A stretch of 64,000 nt of DNA from Clostridiaceae bacterium HFYG-1003 (GCA_024579835.1 CP102060.1:3199558-3263557); one strand, 5' to 3'; shown: positions 24,936-34,220, counted from the stretch's first letter. The notes: a model not told the origin generated them from the letters alone. Numbers and translations: made by a program.

Positions 24936-26120
24936 ATGAAAAGAACGGTCAAGAACAACGTCTCATGGATCGGAAAAATCGACTGGGAACTGGATACCTT
25001 CCACGGGGATGACTATAGCGTCAACCATGGTTCCAGCCAGAATGCCTACCTGATTGAGGAAGAAAAAACAGTTTTGATCGACACGGTCTGGACCCCGCAT
25101 TCGACGGAATTCCTCGACAACCTCAAGAAAGAGGTGGATCTGGCCAAGATTGACTACATCATCGTCAATCACGGGGAAGTCGATCACTCCGGTGTTCTGC
25201 CCCAGCTCATGAAAGAAATTCCCAATACTCCCATTTACTGCACCGCCAATGCCGTAAAATCTCTGGTGGGACAGTACCACCATCCGGAGTGGAACTTCAA
25301 TGTGGTGAAAACCGGGGACAGCCTGGACATCGGCAACGGCAAGCAGCTGGTATTCGTAGAAATGCGCATGCTGCACTGGCCTGATTCCATGGCAACCTAT
25401 ATGACCGGCGACAATATCCTGTTCTCCAATGATGCCTTCGGCCAGCACTTTGCCTGCGACGAGCTCTTCAATGACAAGGCGGACCAGTGTTTGCTCTGGG
25501 AAGAGGCTATCAAGTACTATGCCAACATCCTGTCGCCCTTCTCGCCCCTGGTCAAGAAAAAGATCACAGAAGTGGTCGGACTCAACCTGCCCATCGACAT
25601 CATCGCTCCGAGCCACGGCGTAATCTGGCGGGAAAATCCGCTGCAGATCATTGAGGCTTATGCCAAGTGGAGTGATGACTATCAGGAGGATCAGATCACG
25701 GTGATCTATGATACGATGTGGGACGGCACCAAGAAGATTGCTCACCGCATCGCGCAGGAGCTGAGCGAGATGGCGCCGACCACCAAGATCAAGGTCTACA
25801 GCATCTCGACCACCGACAAGAATGACATCATGACGGAAGTCTTCAAATCCAAAGCCATCGCGGTGGGATCTCCCACCGTGGGACAGGATATCCTCTCCTC
25901 TGTCGGCGGCTGGCTGCACTTCCTGAAGGAACTGAAGATGACCGGCAAGAAAGCCGCGGTGTTTGGCTGTTATGGCTGGAGCGGTGAAGGCAATAAGGTG
26001 CTCCGGGAAATGCTTGAAAAAGCCGGTTTCCCCGTAACCGATGTTGAAATCAAGTGCAACTGGAATCCCACCGAGGAAGTTCTCGCTCAGGCGAAGGCGG
26101 TTGCCCAGTCGCTGCTGTAG
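24936..26120 (+). CDS. fprA: Flavodiiron protein (O2/NO reductase)
   Basis: A 394-residue cytosolic A-type flavodiiron protein: metallo-beta-lactamase-like di-iron domain (about 1-250) followed by a flavodoxin domain with FMN (about 255-394). Di-iron ligands His79, Glu81, Asp83 and His84 are in 'NHGEVDHSG'; further ligands lie in 'MLHWPDSM', 'SNDAFGQHF' and 'APSHGVIW'. The FMN phosphate loop is near 'YDTMWDGTKK'. ATG follows GGAAAGGAG. Clostridial homologues reduce O2 to water and/or NO to N2O for protection. There is no rubredoxin fusion or adjacent rubredoxin gene, so the electron donor is encoded elsewhere. The upstream FNR box suggests oxygen-responsive control. Confidence 0.95.
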   Translation: MKRTVKNNVSWIGKIDWELDTFHGDDYSVNHGSSQNAYLIEEEKTVLIDTVWTPHSTEFLDNLKKEVDLAKIDYIIVNHGEVDHSGVLPQLMKEIPNTPIYCTANAVKSLVGQYHHPEWNFNVVKTGDSLDIGNGKQLVFVEMRMLHWPDSMATYMTGDNILFSNDAFGQHFACDELFNDKADQCLLWEEAIKYYANILSPFSPLVKKKITEVVGLNLPIDIIAPSHGVIWRENPLQIIEAYAKWSDDYQEDQITVIYDTMWDGTKKIAHRIAQELSEMAPTTKIKVYSISTTDKNDIMTEVFKSKAIAVGSPTVGQDILSSVGGWLHFLKELKMTGKKAAVFGCYGWSGEGNKVLREMLEKAGFPVTDVEIKCNWNPTEEVLAQAKAVAQSLL

Positions 26121-26179
26121 AAATTTAAACCAACCGGGTGTAGAATTACTCCGGATCATAAATAAGACCCCATCCAGCG

Positions 26180-26213
26180 AACCAGCCCTGGCGTTAAGCC
26201 AGGGCTGGTTTAT
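26180..26213. terminator. Bidirectional rho-independent terminator
   Basis: A perfect 13-bp stem AACCAGCCCTGGC / GCCAGGGCTGGTT with loop GTTAA sits between the convergent flavodiiron and LysR genes. The T tail on the plus strand is short (TTATT). Confidence 0.8.
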
Positions 26214-26241
26214 TGCATGAGGTCGAAGCAGGTTCGAGGAA

Positions 26242-27165
26242 TCATTTCGGATCGGGGAACGCTGTGGCCGAATTCTCGGTCAGAGACTCTCGGATGAACT
26301 TCAGGAACAAGTCGGAAGCCAGAGTAAGTCTGCGGTCCCGGCGGTGAATATAGTAAATGTTGCGGCACAGCGGAATCGACTGAGTCAGATTCACCCTGCA
26401 CAGTAGACCAAGATCCAGTTCCTGCCGGACGGCGCTTTCGGACAGGATGGATATCCCCATGCGATTGTACAGACTTTGCTTGATGGCTTCAATGGAGCCG
26501 ACGGAGAACAGGCGCTTGGAATCGAATCTGAACTTTCCGGCTTGTTCCAGATACGGAATCAGGGAGGTATGGGGATTGGAGATCAGAAATGTTTCTTCCG
26601 CCAGCTCGTTCAGGTTGATGGAAGGCCGGTGCGTGAAGCGATGATCCGGCGGAACAACGATCAGGAGAGGATCCTCCAGGATGGACTCACAGACCAGCTC
26701 CGGCGGAGCCTCGAATTCCGGTTTTGAAATAAAGCCCATGGGGTAGGTTCCGTCCAGCACCTGGTCAATCACATTTTTAGTGTACTGGACGTTGTTCACA
26801 ATGGTGATGAAGGGATATTTCTGCTGAAACTTCAGCAGAAGGCTGGGCAGAATGTAAGTTCCGGGCGTACTGGAAGAGGTGATGGCAAAATGCGACTCCT
26901 CCATCAGTTTCGACTGAAGCAGATGCGTTCGGGCGTTGGCAAAGCTGTTCTGAATCTGCTGAGCGTAGGGCAGCAGGAGCTGGCCTTCTTTGGTCAGCTC
27001 GGCCCGTTTCTTGTTGCGGGTGAACAGCGCGCACTCGAAATACTCCTCGAGGCGCTGGATCCGCATGGATACGGCAGCCTGCGTGCAGAACAGCTGTTCG
27101 GCGGTTCGGGTAAAACTTTGGGTCTGTGCCAGAAGAAGAAAGGTTTGAATGGAATCCAGATTCAT
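26242..27165 (-). CDS. LysR-family transcriptional regulator
   Basis: A 307-residue LysR regulator. I chose the start at 27165 ('MNLDSIQTFLLL') because AAGGAG lies 7 bases upstream; a longer frame adds 43 residues unlike the family. Helix-turn-helix at about 18-37 ('FTRTAEQLFCTQAAVSMRIQ'), then the effector domain ('ITSSSTPGTYILPSL', 'FISKPEFEAP', 'SIEAIKQSLYNRMGISIL'). It is divergent from the DASS transporter operon across a 361-bp gap, the usual arrangement for a LysR regulator and its target, so it probably senses the transporter's substrate. Confidence 0.9.
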   Translation of the reverse strand: MNLDSIQTFLLLAQTQSFTRTAEQLFCTQAAVSMRIQRLEEYFECALFTRNKKRAELTKEGQLLLPYAQQIQNSFANARTHLLQSKLMEESHFAITSSSTPGTYILPSLLLKFQQKYPFITIVNNVQYTKNVIDQVLDGTYPMGFISKPEFEAPPELVCESILEDPLLIVVPPDHRFTHRPSINLNELAEETFLISNPHTSLIPYLEQAGKFRFDSKRLFSVGSIEAIKQSLYNRMGISILSESAVRQELDLGLLCRVNLTQSIPLCRNIYYIHRRDRRLTLASDLFLKFIRESLTENSATAFPDPK

Positions 27166-27526
27166 AGCAGCTCCTTGCATCGGTGGGGAAAGGCAGTGGT
27201 GGAAAGGAATCAGTCCGATCGGAAACCTCCTCATTCGGCGCTGACCTGGCGGATTATCATAAACATTTTTTATTGTAGTATAAAACATATGCATATAAAA
27301 ACCAAGGCATCAATTAGAAAAAAAATCGAGGAGCTAACTTAATAAGATTTATTTATGAAATCGGTTCTTCTTCAGTCTGCTATCACTTTTGCTGATGATT
27401 ATGATAAAATGTCGTGATTGTTCATTGTTCTGCTTTTTTATTATCATTAGGATTGTCCTGGGATCACAGGACTGAACAGCCAGCTTTGACAACCCGGGCA
27501 TTAAAGCTGGACATCGTTGGAATGGA
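27166..27526. other. Divergent regulatory region, LysR / DASS operon
   Basis: This AT-rich region must hold both divergent promoters. A TATACT reads on the minus strand near 27275 and a short palindrome ATATGCATAT lies near 27288, consistent with LysR control, but no complete promoter could be assigned. No gene was recognised. Confidence 0.4.
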
Positions 27527-29014
27527 ATGGAAGGGGATATGGAAATGGAATCACCAGTAAAAGTGACCAAGCAGAAAAGTCCGTTTGAGCAAAAAATGAA
27601 GTTCTTCGGTCTGCCGCTGGCCTTTATCATCTTTGCACTGATTTATTTGATGCCGACACCCGAAGGATTGTCCTACGCCGGTAAAATGGCGATGGGAATT
27701 TTTCTTTCCGCACTGACACTCTGGATCACAGAGAGTCTGCCGAATTATGCAGTATCGCTGCTCGTGATCGTTGCTCTGCCTCTGTCAGGAGCCTGGAGTG
27801 AAGAACAGGCCATGAGCGTTCTGGGATATGAAGTGATCTGGCTGACCTTTGCCGCCTTCATTATCGCGTCCGGCATGGAAAAAAGCGGCCTGGCCAAGCG
27901 CATGGCACTCTCGCTGCTGGTTAAGTTCGGCAAGACAGCCAACAGCATTATGGCGCTGCTGATTGCCACGAACTTCCTGATCGCTTTTATCGTGCCCTCC
28001 ACCACAGCGCGGGCGGCCATGATGTTCCCCATCGTATTGCTGGTGGTGGAAGCCTTTGAGCTGAGTATCCAGGACCCGAAGAATAATTTTGGCAAGTCGC
28101 TGGCTCTGCATGGCATTCAGGCGAACAATCTGTCCACGGCGGCGATCGTGACCGCAACCTCATCTCAGATTCTGGCCATCAGCTTCATCAAGGATCTGAC
28201 CGGTCATGAAGTTTCGTGGCTGGAGTGGTTCATGGCATCCGCACCGGTTACCATTGCCACCCTGGTTGCCATGTTCTTCATCGGAAAAGTTCTGTTTCCT
28301 TTGCCCAAGACCGAAAAAAACAAAAAGATTGACATCTCCCGGCTGCGTGAGGAAAAAGACAAGCTGGGCAAGATGTCGCTGGACGAGAAAAAGGCCCTGG
28401 TCATTTTCCTGGGAACGCTTTCCCTCTGGGCGCTGGACAGCCTGCAGCTGAAGTTCTTTGGCTTCCGGCTCAGCCTGGTCATGGTCGCGCTCCTGTCGGC
28501 CGCCATGTTCTTCATGCCCTATATTGGCATCCTGAAGTGGAAGGAAGCCAAGATTTCCTGGAATCTTCTGATCTTTGCCTGCGGCGCTTATGCCGGCGGC
28601 GTCGCGCTGGATGAAACCGGTCTGGCGGCCTGGGGCCTGAATAAGATCTTCTCCCGCATCGGGATTGAAAACATGAGCTTTATCGTGCTGTTTGCCGTCG
28701 TAACCTTTATCGCCAGCTTCAGCCACTTCCTGTTTACCTCCAAGACGGTACGAACCATTATCCTGATCCCGACCATCATCGGAATCGCCAAGGCCACTGG
28801 CTATGATCCGGTTGCGCTGGCTCTGCCGGCTGCCTTCTGCATCGCCGATACCATTACTCTGCCGCCGCATTCCAAGGTCAACCTGATCTACTACGGAACC
28901 GGATTCTTTACAGTGCTGGAGCAGCTCACCTACGGAGTTCTGGTGCTGCTGGTGAAGTGGGGTCTCATGGTGGTTGCCGCGCTGACCTGGTTCAAGATTC
29001 TTGGGATCGCATAG
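27527..29014 (+). CDS. DASS/SLC13-family anion:sodium symporter
   Basis: A 495-residue integral membrane transporter of the divalent anion:sodium symporter family, with about eleven membrane segments and the two re-entrant substrate loops ('VPSTTARAAMMFPIVL' near 160 and 'LPPHSKVNLIYYG' near 450). Family substrates include dicarboxylates, citrate, sulfate and related anions. Several starts are possible: ATG 27527, 27539 or 27545; the last has AAGGGG at the best spacing, so the true protein may begin at 'MESPVKV'. First gene of a three-gene operon with a tail-anchored secreted protein and a phosphoglycerate mutase. That context hints at a three-carbon phosphorylated or carboxylic acid, which is inference only. 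Confidence 0.9.
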   Translation: MEGDMEMESPVKVTKQKSPFEQKMKFFGLPLAFIIFALIYLMPTPEGLSYAGKMAMGIFLSALTLWITESLPNYAVSLLVIVALPLSGAWSEEQAMSVLGYEVIWLTFAAFIIASGMEKSGLAKRMALSLLVKFGKTANSIMALLIATNFLIAFIVPSTTARAAMMFPIVLLVVEAFELSIQDPKNNFGKSLALHGIQANNLSTAAIVTATSSQILAISFIKDLTGHEVSWLEWFMASAPVTIATLVAMFFIGKVLFPLPKTEKNKKIDISRLREEKDKLGKMSLDEKKALVIFLGTLSLWALDSLQLKFFGFRLSLVMVALLSAAMFFMPYIGILKWKEAKISWNLLIFACGAYAGGVALDETGLAAWGLNKIFSRIGIENMSFIVLFAVVTFIASFSHFLFTSKTVRTIILIPTIIGIAKATGYDPVALALPAAFCIADTITLPPHSKVNLIYYGTGFFTVLEQLTYGVLVLLVKWGLMVVAALTWFKILGIA

Positions 29015-29027
29015 GAGGAAACGGAAC

Positions 29028-29747
29028 ATGAAAAAACTCAGAATTTTTGCCGTCCTGCTGCTGACCTTCAGCATGCTTTGGACTCCGGTGCTGGCCGAAG
29101 GCTTATCCGGGATTACCCGGATTGAAGATCAGGTTGTACCGCAGGGAGATCACGCCGTATTGAATCAGAGCGTCACGGCAACGACCAATGAACTGGGACA
29201 GATCGTCTTCCCGTTCAACAAGAAAGCGGAGCTGATCCAGGTGACCGCGACGACCGGAACCATCCTCAGCATGCCTGAAAAAACGGAGCTGGGTGACTTA
29301 AGCTACTATACCATGAGCTTCCAGGAGAAAGAGACCGAGGTTTCAGTTGTTGCATCCTTCCGGCTGGAGGGCCAGTACGTTGGCGAAGAGGCGGATTTAG
29401 GGGAAACTCTGCCAAACGATGTGATTGAAGTCGGCTATAAATTCCGCAATACCACTCCGGTGGACATTGCCGCCTACCAGCTCAAGATGGGCGTGCCTGC
29501 TGAACGGGAACTCCTGAATATCGTTGATTTCAGCGATAAGAAACCCTTCTCCATCGAAACGACGGATGGTCAGGTGTTCGGCGGATTTGACTTTGCCGAA
29601 GTCAAATCCGGAAAAGAAGTCAAGTTTGCCATGAACCTCTTCCGTCGCAATCCGATCCACGGAACGGTCATCGTCGTCCTGGGACTGGTGCTGTCTGCTG
29701 CGTTCATGTGGAAGAACCGCGATCTGCTTCAGAAGCAAGCGGCTTAA
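29028..29747 (+). CDS. Secreted protein with C-terminal membrane anchor, unknown function
   Basis: A 239-residue protein. ATG 29028 follows GGAGG, 13 bases after the transporter stop. It has a signal peptide (ending about 'TPVLAEG'), an extracytoplasmic beta-rich region of about 180 residues without cysteines, and one C-terminal membrane helix ('HGTVIVVLGLVLSAAFMW') followed by a short charged tail. No family was recognised. Tight spacing on both sides makes it part of the transporter-mutase operon; a substrate-capture or transporter-accessory role is conceivable but unproven. Confidence 0.85.
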   Translation: MKKLRIFAVLLLTFSMLWTPVLAEGLSGITRIEDQVVPQGDHAVLNQSVTATTNELGQIVFPFNKKAELIQVTATTGTILSMPEKTELGDLSYYTMSFQEKETEVSVVASFRLEGQYVGEEADLGETLPNDVIEVGYKFRNTTPVDIAAYQLKMGVPAERELLNIVDFSDKKPFSIETTDGQVFGGFDFAEVKSGKEVKFAMNLFRRNPIHGTVIVVLGLVLSAAFMWKNRDLLQKQAA

Positions 29748-29766
29748 CCATAGAAAGGAATCAACT

Positions 29767-31017
29767 ATGAGAAAGAAACAAGGACTGCTGATCATTGCGG
29801 ATGGGCTGGGTGACCGTCCCATTGCGCGATTGAATCATAAAACTCCGCTGGAAGCGGCTCTGACACCGAATCTGGACCAGCTGGCCGCGATGGGCATGAC
29901 GGGCAATGTCTACCCCATCGCGCCAGGCAAGCCGGTTGGCACCGATGTCGGGCATCTTCATATCTTTGGGTATGACAGTGCCGTGACCTATTCCGGTCGG
30001 GGACCGCTGGAGGCGTTCAGCGGCGGCCTGGACCTGATGGACGGCGACGTGGCGTTTCGGGGGAATTTCGCCACCATCGACGAGGCTGGAATTGTTATTG
30101 ACCGGCGCGCCGGCCGGATCAGAACCGGTACCGCCTCTCTGGCGGACGCTTTGACCGGCATGGTTCTGAGTGATGGAACGACAGTCCTGGTCAAGGAACT
30201 GACCGAGCACCGGGTAGCCGTTGTGCTGCGCGGCCGCGGATTGTCCGACCGGGTCAGCGATGCGGATCCGGGGACGGCTCATGAAGGGGAGCTTCTGCCC
30301 CGGCCGCAGGGAACGGATGGAAGCGCCGAAGCCGCCAGAACGGCTGAGCTGCTTTGGGAATTTCTCACCCGGGCTACACCGGTACTCAATGATCATCCGG
30401 TCAACCAGGCCAGACTGGTCCAGGGATTGCTACCGGCCAATGTCATCCTGACCCGGGGCAGCGGTCAGAAAATGGCGTTCCAGACCCTGAAAGAACGCAA
30501 TGGGATCAGAGGAGCCTGCATCGGAGGGGATTTAACGGTGCTTGGCATCGCCGGCATTGTAGGAATGAGCGTGTTTACCGACGACTCGTTCACCGGCAGC
30601 TTTGATACCAATTTAAAGGGAAAGTCAGACTGGGCGATTGAGCTTGTCCATCAGGGATATGACTGGGTTGTCGTTCATATCAAAGCCACCGATCTGGCCG
30701 GCCATGACAATGCGCCGGAGAAAAAGATCGGGATGATCGAAGCGATTGACGCGATGATGGGGGATCTGATGCGGGCCGTTGATCTGGAGCAATGCCTGAT
30801 CTCCTTCACTGCCGATCATTCAACTCCCTGCGAAGTGCGGGATCACTCCGGTGACGGGGTTCCGACCATTATTGCCGGAACGGGTTGCCGCCGCGACGGA
30901 ATCAGTTCCTGTTCCGAGAAAGACTTTGTCAGAGGCAGCCTCTCCGGGCTGACCGCCAATGACATATTCAACCTCCAGATGGATTTAATGGGATTCTCCC
31001 GCAAGATTGGCTCCTAG
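29767..31017 (+). CDS. apgM: Archaeal-type cofactor-independent phosphoglycerate mutase
   Basis: A 416-residue member of the alkaline phosphatase superfamily, ApgM type (2,3-BPG-independent mutase, interconverting 3- and 2-phosphoglycerate). Metal/phosphate-binding motifs: 'IIADGLGDRP' at the N terminus, 'TPNLDQLAAMGMTG', 'VGTDVGHLHIFGYD', and C-terminal 'HIKATDLAGHDN' and 'TADHSTPCEVRDHSGDGVP'. Start follows GAAAGGA. It lies 19 bases after the membrane-anchored protein. Bacterial glycolysis normally uses GpmA or GpmI, so a copy in a LysR/DASS operon may serve a peripheral pathway such as glycerate or phosphonate metabolism. Confidence 0.9.
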   Translation: MRKKQGLLIIADGLGDRPIARLNHKTPLEAALTPNLDQLAAMGMTGNVYPIAPGKPVGTDVGHLHIFGYDSAVTYSGRGPLEAFSGGLDLMDGDVAFRGNFATIDEAGIVIDRRAGRIRTGTASLADALTGMVLSDGTTVLVKELTEHRVAVVLRGRGLSDRVSDADPGTAHEGELLPRPQGTDGSAEAARTAELLWEFLTRATPVLNDHPVNQARLVQGLLPANVILTRGSGQKMAFQTLKERNGIRGACIGGDLTVLGIAGIVGMSVFTDDSFTGSFDTNLKGKSDWAIELVHQGYDWVVVHIKATDLAGHDNAPEKKIGMIEAIDAMMGDLMRAVDLEQCLISFTADHSTPCEVRDHSGDGVPTIIAGTGCRRDGISSCSEKDFVRGSLSGLTANDIFNLQMDLMGFSRKIGS

Positions 31018-31116
31018 GAGCTGAGCGACCCAAAAGGGCTCACGTTTCAAGACGGATCCGATGACAAGACGAATCCGACGACAAGACGAATCCGACAATG
31101 CGGATCTGACCACAAG

Positions 31117-31154
31117 CAAAGAGCAGAGCAGCCTGGGGGCTGCTCTGCTCTTTG
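31117..31154 (+). terminator. Long hairpin, probable terminator
   Basis: A perfect 17-bp stem CAAAGAGCAGAGCAGCC / GGCTGCTCTGCTCTTTG with loop TGGG. No T run follows. It lies between the convergent apgM and DUF4173 genes. Just upstream (31063-31098) GACAAGACGAATCCGAC occurs twice in tandem. Confidence 0.6.
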
Positions 31155-31328
31155 TGTAGGATCGACTGTTTCGGCGGGCAGCCTTCAGCTGTCCCTCTCA
31201 GGATTTGAGCTTTCCAAGGCTGATTTTTTGTAGTTTTATGAGAGACCAGCCACATGCACAGAGCATGGGAAGTTCACCAGGTTCTCCATTTCAGAAATGG
31301 TTGCATTTTGGATTATGTGGGGCGAACA

Positions 31329-32870
31329 TTAAGGTCTGATTCGAAGTTCACTCAGCGTTCTGGCCAGAGGGTGCAGCAGGAGATACTCATCATTCAGGTC
31401 ATGGTAGATCTTGCCGGTGTACTTATTTTTCAGCTCGATGATTCGGGGGTCGCTGGACTGATCAAACTGGAAGGCGGCTTTCATGGGGCCGTAGGCATCC
31501 GCTGTCAGTTCCGACAGGTAGGCGATATCAAGCCGTCCCCGGTTCTGGTAAATTGACTGAGCTTTGACTGCGATCAGACCGTCCAGGTTCAGCAGGTTCA
31601 GTACCATATAGAGACTCAGCGCCAGCAGAGTCAATGATTTCAGCAGACTGCGGTTTTTGCCGGCCAGATGCAATCCCACCAGGATGAGACCAAGGGCAAA
31701 GAAGATTAGTGCGAACTTGACGAACAGCCTCAGATGAGTGTAGCCAAATTCGGACTCATACAGCCCCATCTTGTAAAAACTGGAGATAATCATGTTGGCC
31801 GTGAAGAGCATCATCAGGAGAAAACCGGATTTCATCCAGCGATTCGTCAGGGGAGAGTCATTGGTAAAGCTGTACAGCACCCACAGCAAGAGCAGGTTGA
31901 TGGCCAGTACCAGAAGCAGACTGAAGAAGCCGGATCGGGCGTACTGGGAAATGCTCTGATTCATTGCGCTTAACGCTGTTTTGGGGAAGTACAGAGTACG
32001 GAACTGCGTCAGAGTAAACAGGGCGTACAGAGTATTGACCGACCAGAGAACCACCAGTGAAATCGTCGAAGAGTGTTTGGAATCCGTGCTGATTACCATC
32101 GGTGGATGGTCTCTGGTCAGCAGGAGAGTGATGATCACCCCAAGAAAATAGACCAGGGCCATAAGAGTGCCAACGATCCGGCTCGCCGCCTGGCTCAGTT
32201 GGAAACCGGACAGGAAGTTCTGCCAGAAACTCCCGAGGGAACGGGCGAATTCGGCATCCGCCCGGGTCAGCAGACTGAGCAGGAAGAGAATCAGGGGCAA
32301 GGTGATGAGCAATCCAATCACAACGTCCTGAGCAGTCTTTCGGCAGGTGGCTTTGACGGGCTTGTGCCCCGGGCTTCTCAAAAAACCAGGCAGGTAGTAC
32401 AAGCTGCGCAAAGGGCCGGTCAGAAGGACGTCCAGAGCGGTCAGGAATGGCCTAGGTGTCATGTTCGGATGGCTTCGCAATGCCAGAACGAGGCTGAATA
32501 CAGCCAGAAGCGGCAGTCCGATAAAATTGATCACGGACAGCGGGACCGAAGCATACAGAGCGGCATGGGCGGAACCGGCCAGAACCGCCCCCAGGGCAAA
32601 GGCCACGGTGATGTCCCGGTACCGGAGGTAATCCTTGAAGAACCAGAAGCCAACCAGGACGAAAAACGGCCAGAACAAAGCCTGGTAGAAGCCTCGGGGA
32701 GTCGCCAGATAATGATTGGCGAAGAACCAGGCCATCGGGATGCCAAATAACGTCAGAAGGCGTCGTCGCATCGGATGAATCGTTTGAATCAATTCTTTGC
32801 TGCCGGCAAGGCGGGATTGGAATTCTCCCTGGGACAGCGGCAATGCATCTGGAATAATTGGTTGTTCCAT
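31329..32870 (-). CDS. DUF4173-family multi-pass membrane protein
   Basis: A 513-residue integral membrane protein with about twelve hydrophobic segments. I chose the start at 32870 ('MEQPIIPD') because GGAGGT lies 5 bases upstream; the open frame continues 44 codons further but without family-like sequence. Recognisable DUF4173 (DUF4153-related) signatures: 'TRADAEFA', 'YARSGFFSLLLVLAINL' and 'MGLYESEFGYTHLRL'. Function unknown. It is divergent from a DUF2975 membrane protein and a small HTH regulator, a combination I have seen repeatedly in Firmicutes and which probably works as a unit. Confidence 0.85.
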   Translation of the reverse strand: MEQPIIPDALPLSQGEFQSRLAGSKELIQTIHPMRRRLLTLFGIPMAWFFANHYLATPRGFYQALFWPFFVLVGFWFFKDYLRYRDITVAFALGAVLAGSAHAALYASVPLSVINFIGLPLLAVFSLVLALRSHPNMTPRPFLTALDVLLTGPLRSLYYLPGFLRSPGHKPVKATCRKTAQDVVIGLLITLPLILFLLSLLTRADAEFARSLGSFWQNFLSGFQLSQAASRIVGTLMALVYFLGVIITLLLTRDHPPMVISTDSKHSSTISLVVLWSVNTLYALFTLTQFRTLYFPKTALSAMNQSISQYARSGFFSLLLVLAINLLLLWVLYSFTNDSPLTNRWMKSGFLLMMLFTANMIISSFYKMGLYESEFGYTHLRLFVKFALIFFALGLILVGLHLAGKNRSLLKSLTLLALSLYMVLNLLNLDGLIAVKAQSIYQNRGRLDIAYLSELTADAYGPMKAAFQFDQSSDPRIIELKNKYTGKIYHDLNDEYLLLHPLARTLSELRIRP

Positions 32871-33202
32871 ATTAGACCTCCAATATTGGAAAGATAGAAT
32901 AAGGGCGAAAAGCGGGTGGGAAAAGAACGGTTTGCGATCCCCGGTGAGACCGCTGGGGGATACCCGAGTCCACCGGATTACTCTGAAATACACCGGAATC
33001 ATTTTGGAAATGACTGTAAAAAGGGTTTGCCGCAGAATATATCAAATGAACAACCAGCCTGCTGCTGTACGAGACATGTATGACCTGGCACAGATCACTT
33101 CAAAAGTCACATGCATGTCAGGACTGGATGGATCCCCTTTGATTTATATGCAGGCCACTACTGCGCATACCGCCTTTCATATTGAATCATAAGATGATTT
33201 TA
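32871..33202. other. Divergent intergenic region
   Basis: This 332-base gap lies between the DUF4173 and DUF2975 genes. Apart from the DUF4173 ribosome-binding site at its left end, no gene, repeat or clear minus-strand promoter was seen. Confidence 0.5.
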
Positions 33203-33240
33203 TTGAATATCGATAAAAAGAGTGTTACAATCAGGTAACA
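33203..33240 (+). promoter_or_regulatory. Promoter with overlapping inverted repeat, DUF2975-HTH operon
   Basis: TTGAAT (33203) and TACAAT (33226) are 17 bp apart. The inverted repeat GTTAC-AATCAG-GTAAC (33225-33240) covers the -10 and the predicted start, a natural place for autorepression by the HTH protein of the operon. Confidence 0.7.
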
Positions 33241-33263
33241 AGTCAAGAATTTGAGGTGTTATC

Positions 33264-33743
33264 TTGAAGAAAGAAACCTGGTTTCTGAAACTGGCGGTTA
33301 TTCTGATCGGTTTTCCGGTTCTGGTCCTGGCAATCGCCCTTTATCCCATCGTGATCCGGGAAGCAGCCCAAGGAAGTTCGGCAATGGCCGGAGTGCTTTA
33401 TGCCATACTGATGGTCATATATCTGACGGCAATTCCCTTCTATCTGGCACTGGCTCAGGCCCTGAAGCTGCTCAGCCTCATTGATGCCGGGCAGGCGTTT
33501 TCTGAGTTAGCGGTCCAGGCGATCCGGCGCATCAAGCGCTATGCCGGGATGATTGCCGGACTCTACGTGCTCGGACTTCCTCTATTTTATATTGCAGGTG
33601 AAGTGGATGATGCGCCGGGCATTATTCTGATCGGACTGTTTCTGGTCGTGGCTCCGGCGGTGGTTGCGGTGTTTGCCGCCGTGCTGGAAAAACTGCTCAG
33701 TCAGGCCATTGAGCTGAAAACCGACCAGGACCTGACGGTATGA
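33264..33743 (+). CDS. DUF2975-family membrane protein
   Basis: A 159-residue protein starting at TTG behind GAGGTG, with four predicted membrane helices (about 8-30, 45-70, 95-118, 125-148). Composition and the central amphipathic segment 'ALKLLSLIDAGQAFSELAV' fit DUF2975 (YoaS-like) proteins. The HTH gene follows after 10 bases. Members are usually encoded next to a small YozG-like regulator; molecular function is unknown. Confidence 0.82.
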   Translation: MKKETWFLKLAVILIGFPVLVLAIALYPIVIREAAQGSSAMAGVLYAILMVIYLTAIPFYLALAQALKLLSLIDAGQAFSELAVQAIRRIKRYAGMIAGLYVLGLPLFYIAGEVDDAPGIILIGLFLVVAPAVVAVFAAVLEKLLSQAIELKTDQDLTV

Positions 33744-33753
33744 GGAGGGTATT

Positions 33754-33981
33754 ATGGCAATAATAATCAACTTAGATGTCATGCTGGCCCGTCGCAAAAT
33801 GAGCGTAACCGAACTGTCTGAGCGGGTGGGCATTACCATGGCTAATATTTCCATCCTGAAGAACGGAAAGGCAAAGGCGATTCGCTTTTCAACCCTGGAG
33901 GAAATCTGCAAGGCGCTGGACTGTCAGCCGGGCGATATCCTGGAGTACCGCCCGGATCAGGTTCGCTCAGCCGGTGAGTAA
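33754..33981 (+). CDS. Small XRE/YozG-like HTH regulator
   Basis: A 75-residue single-domain Cro/C1-type DNA-binding protein: 'MLARRKMSVTELSERVGIT', 'NISILKNGKAKAIRFSTL' and 'ICKALDCQPGDILEY' cover the five helices. ATG follows GGAGGGT. It is translated with the DUF2975 gene. It probably represses its own promoter and perhaps the divergent DUF4173 gene, inferred from gene order and the inverted repeat over the promoter. Confidence 0.9.
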   Translation: MAIIINLDVMLARRKMSVTELSERVGITMANISILKNGKAKAIRFSTLEEICKALDCQPGDILEYRPDQVRSAGE

Positions 33982-34174
33982 AGGCCGTCTGAACCGGAAC
34001 TGCACTTATTCTGCAATGATCAAGCCATCGGTGAGTCCATGAATAACAGGAATGATCAAGCTGCCGGATCGAAGGGTTCCCCGGTTGTAAGGCCAATGAT
34101 GTCAGAACGCTGCTGCGGACAGAAACGCGGCCTGGAGGAGGCACCATTAAATTAGAAAGCCATAATAGGATATG

Positions 34175-34220
34175 ATTGGATCCCTGACTACTCTGGAGAT
34201 GCAGGGATCCGATCTTTTTT
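34175..34220 (+). terminator. Rho-independent terminator
   Basis: Stem ATTGGATCCCTG / CAGGGATCCGAT (one G-T pair) with a 15-base loop, followed by CTTTTTTATTTATTT. It ends the DUF2975-HTH operon. Confidence 0.87.

Noticed and set aside
24963-26159. 398-codon open frame antisense to the flavodiiron gene
   Set aside because: It is the mirror of a strongly conserved gene; its translation is His/Gly/Asp-rich without family motifs and it has no ribosome-binding site.
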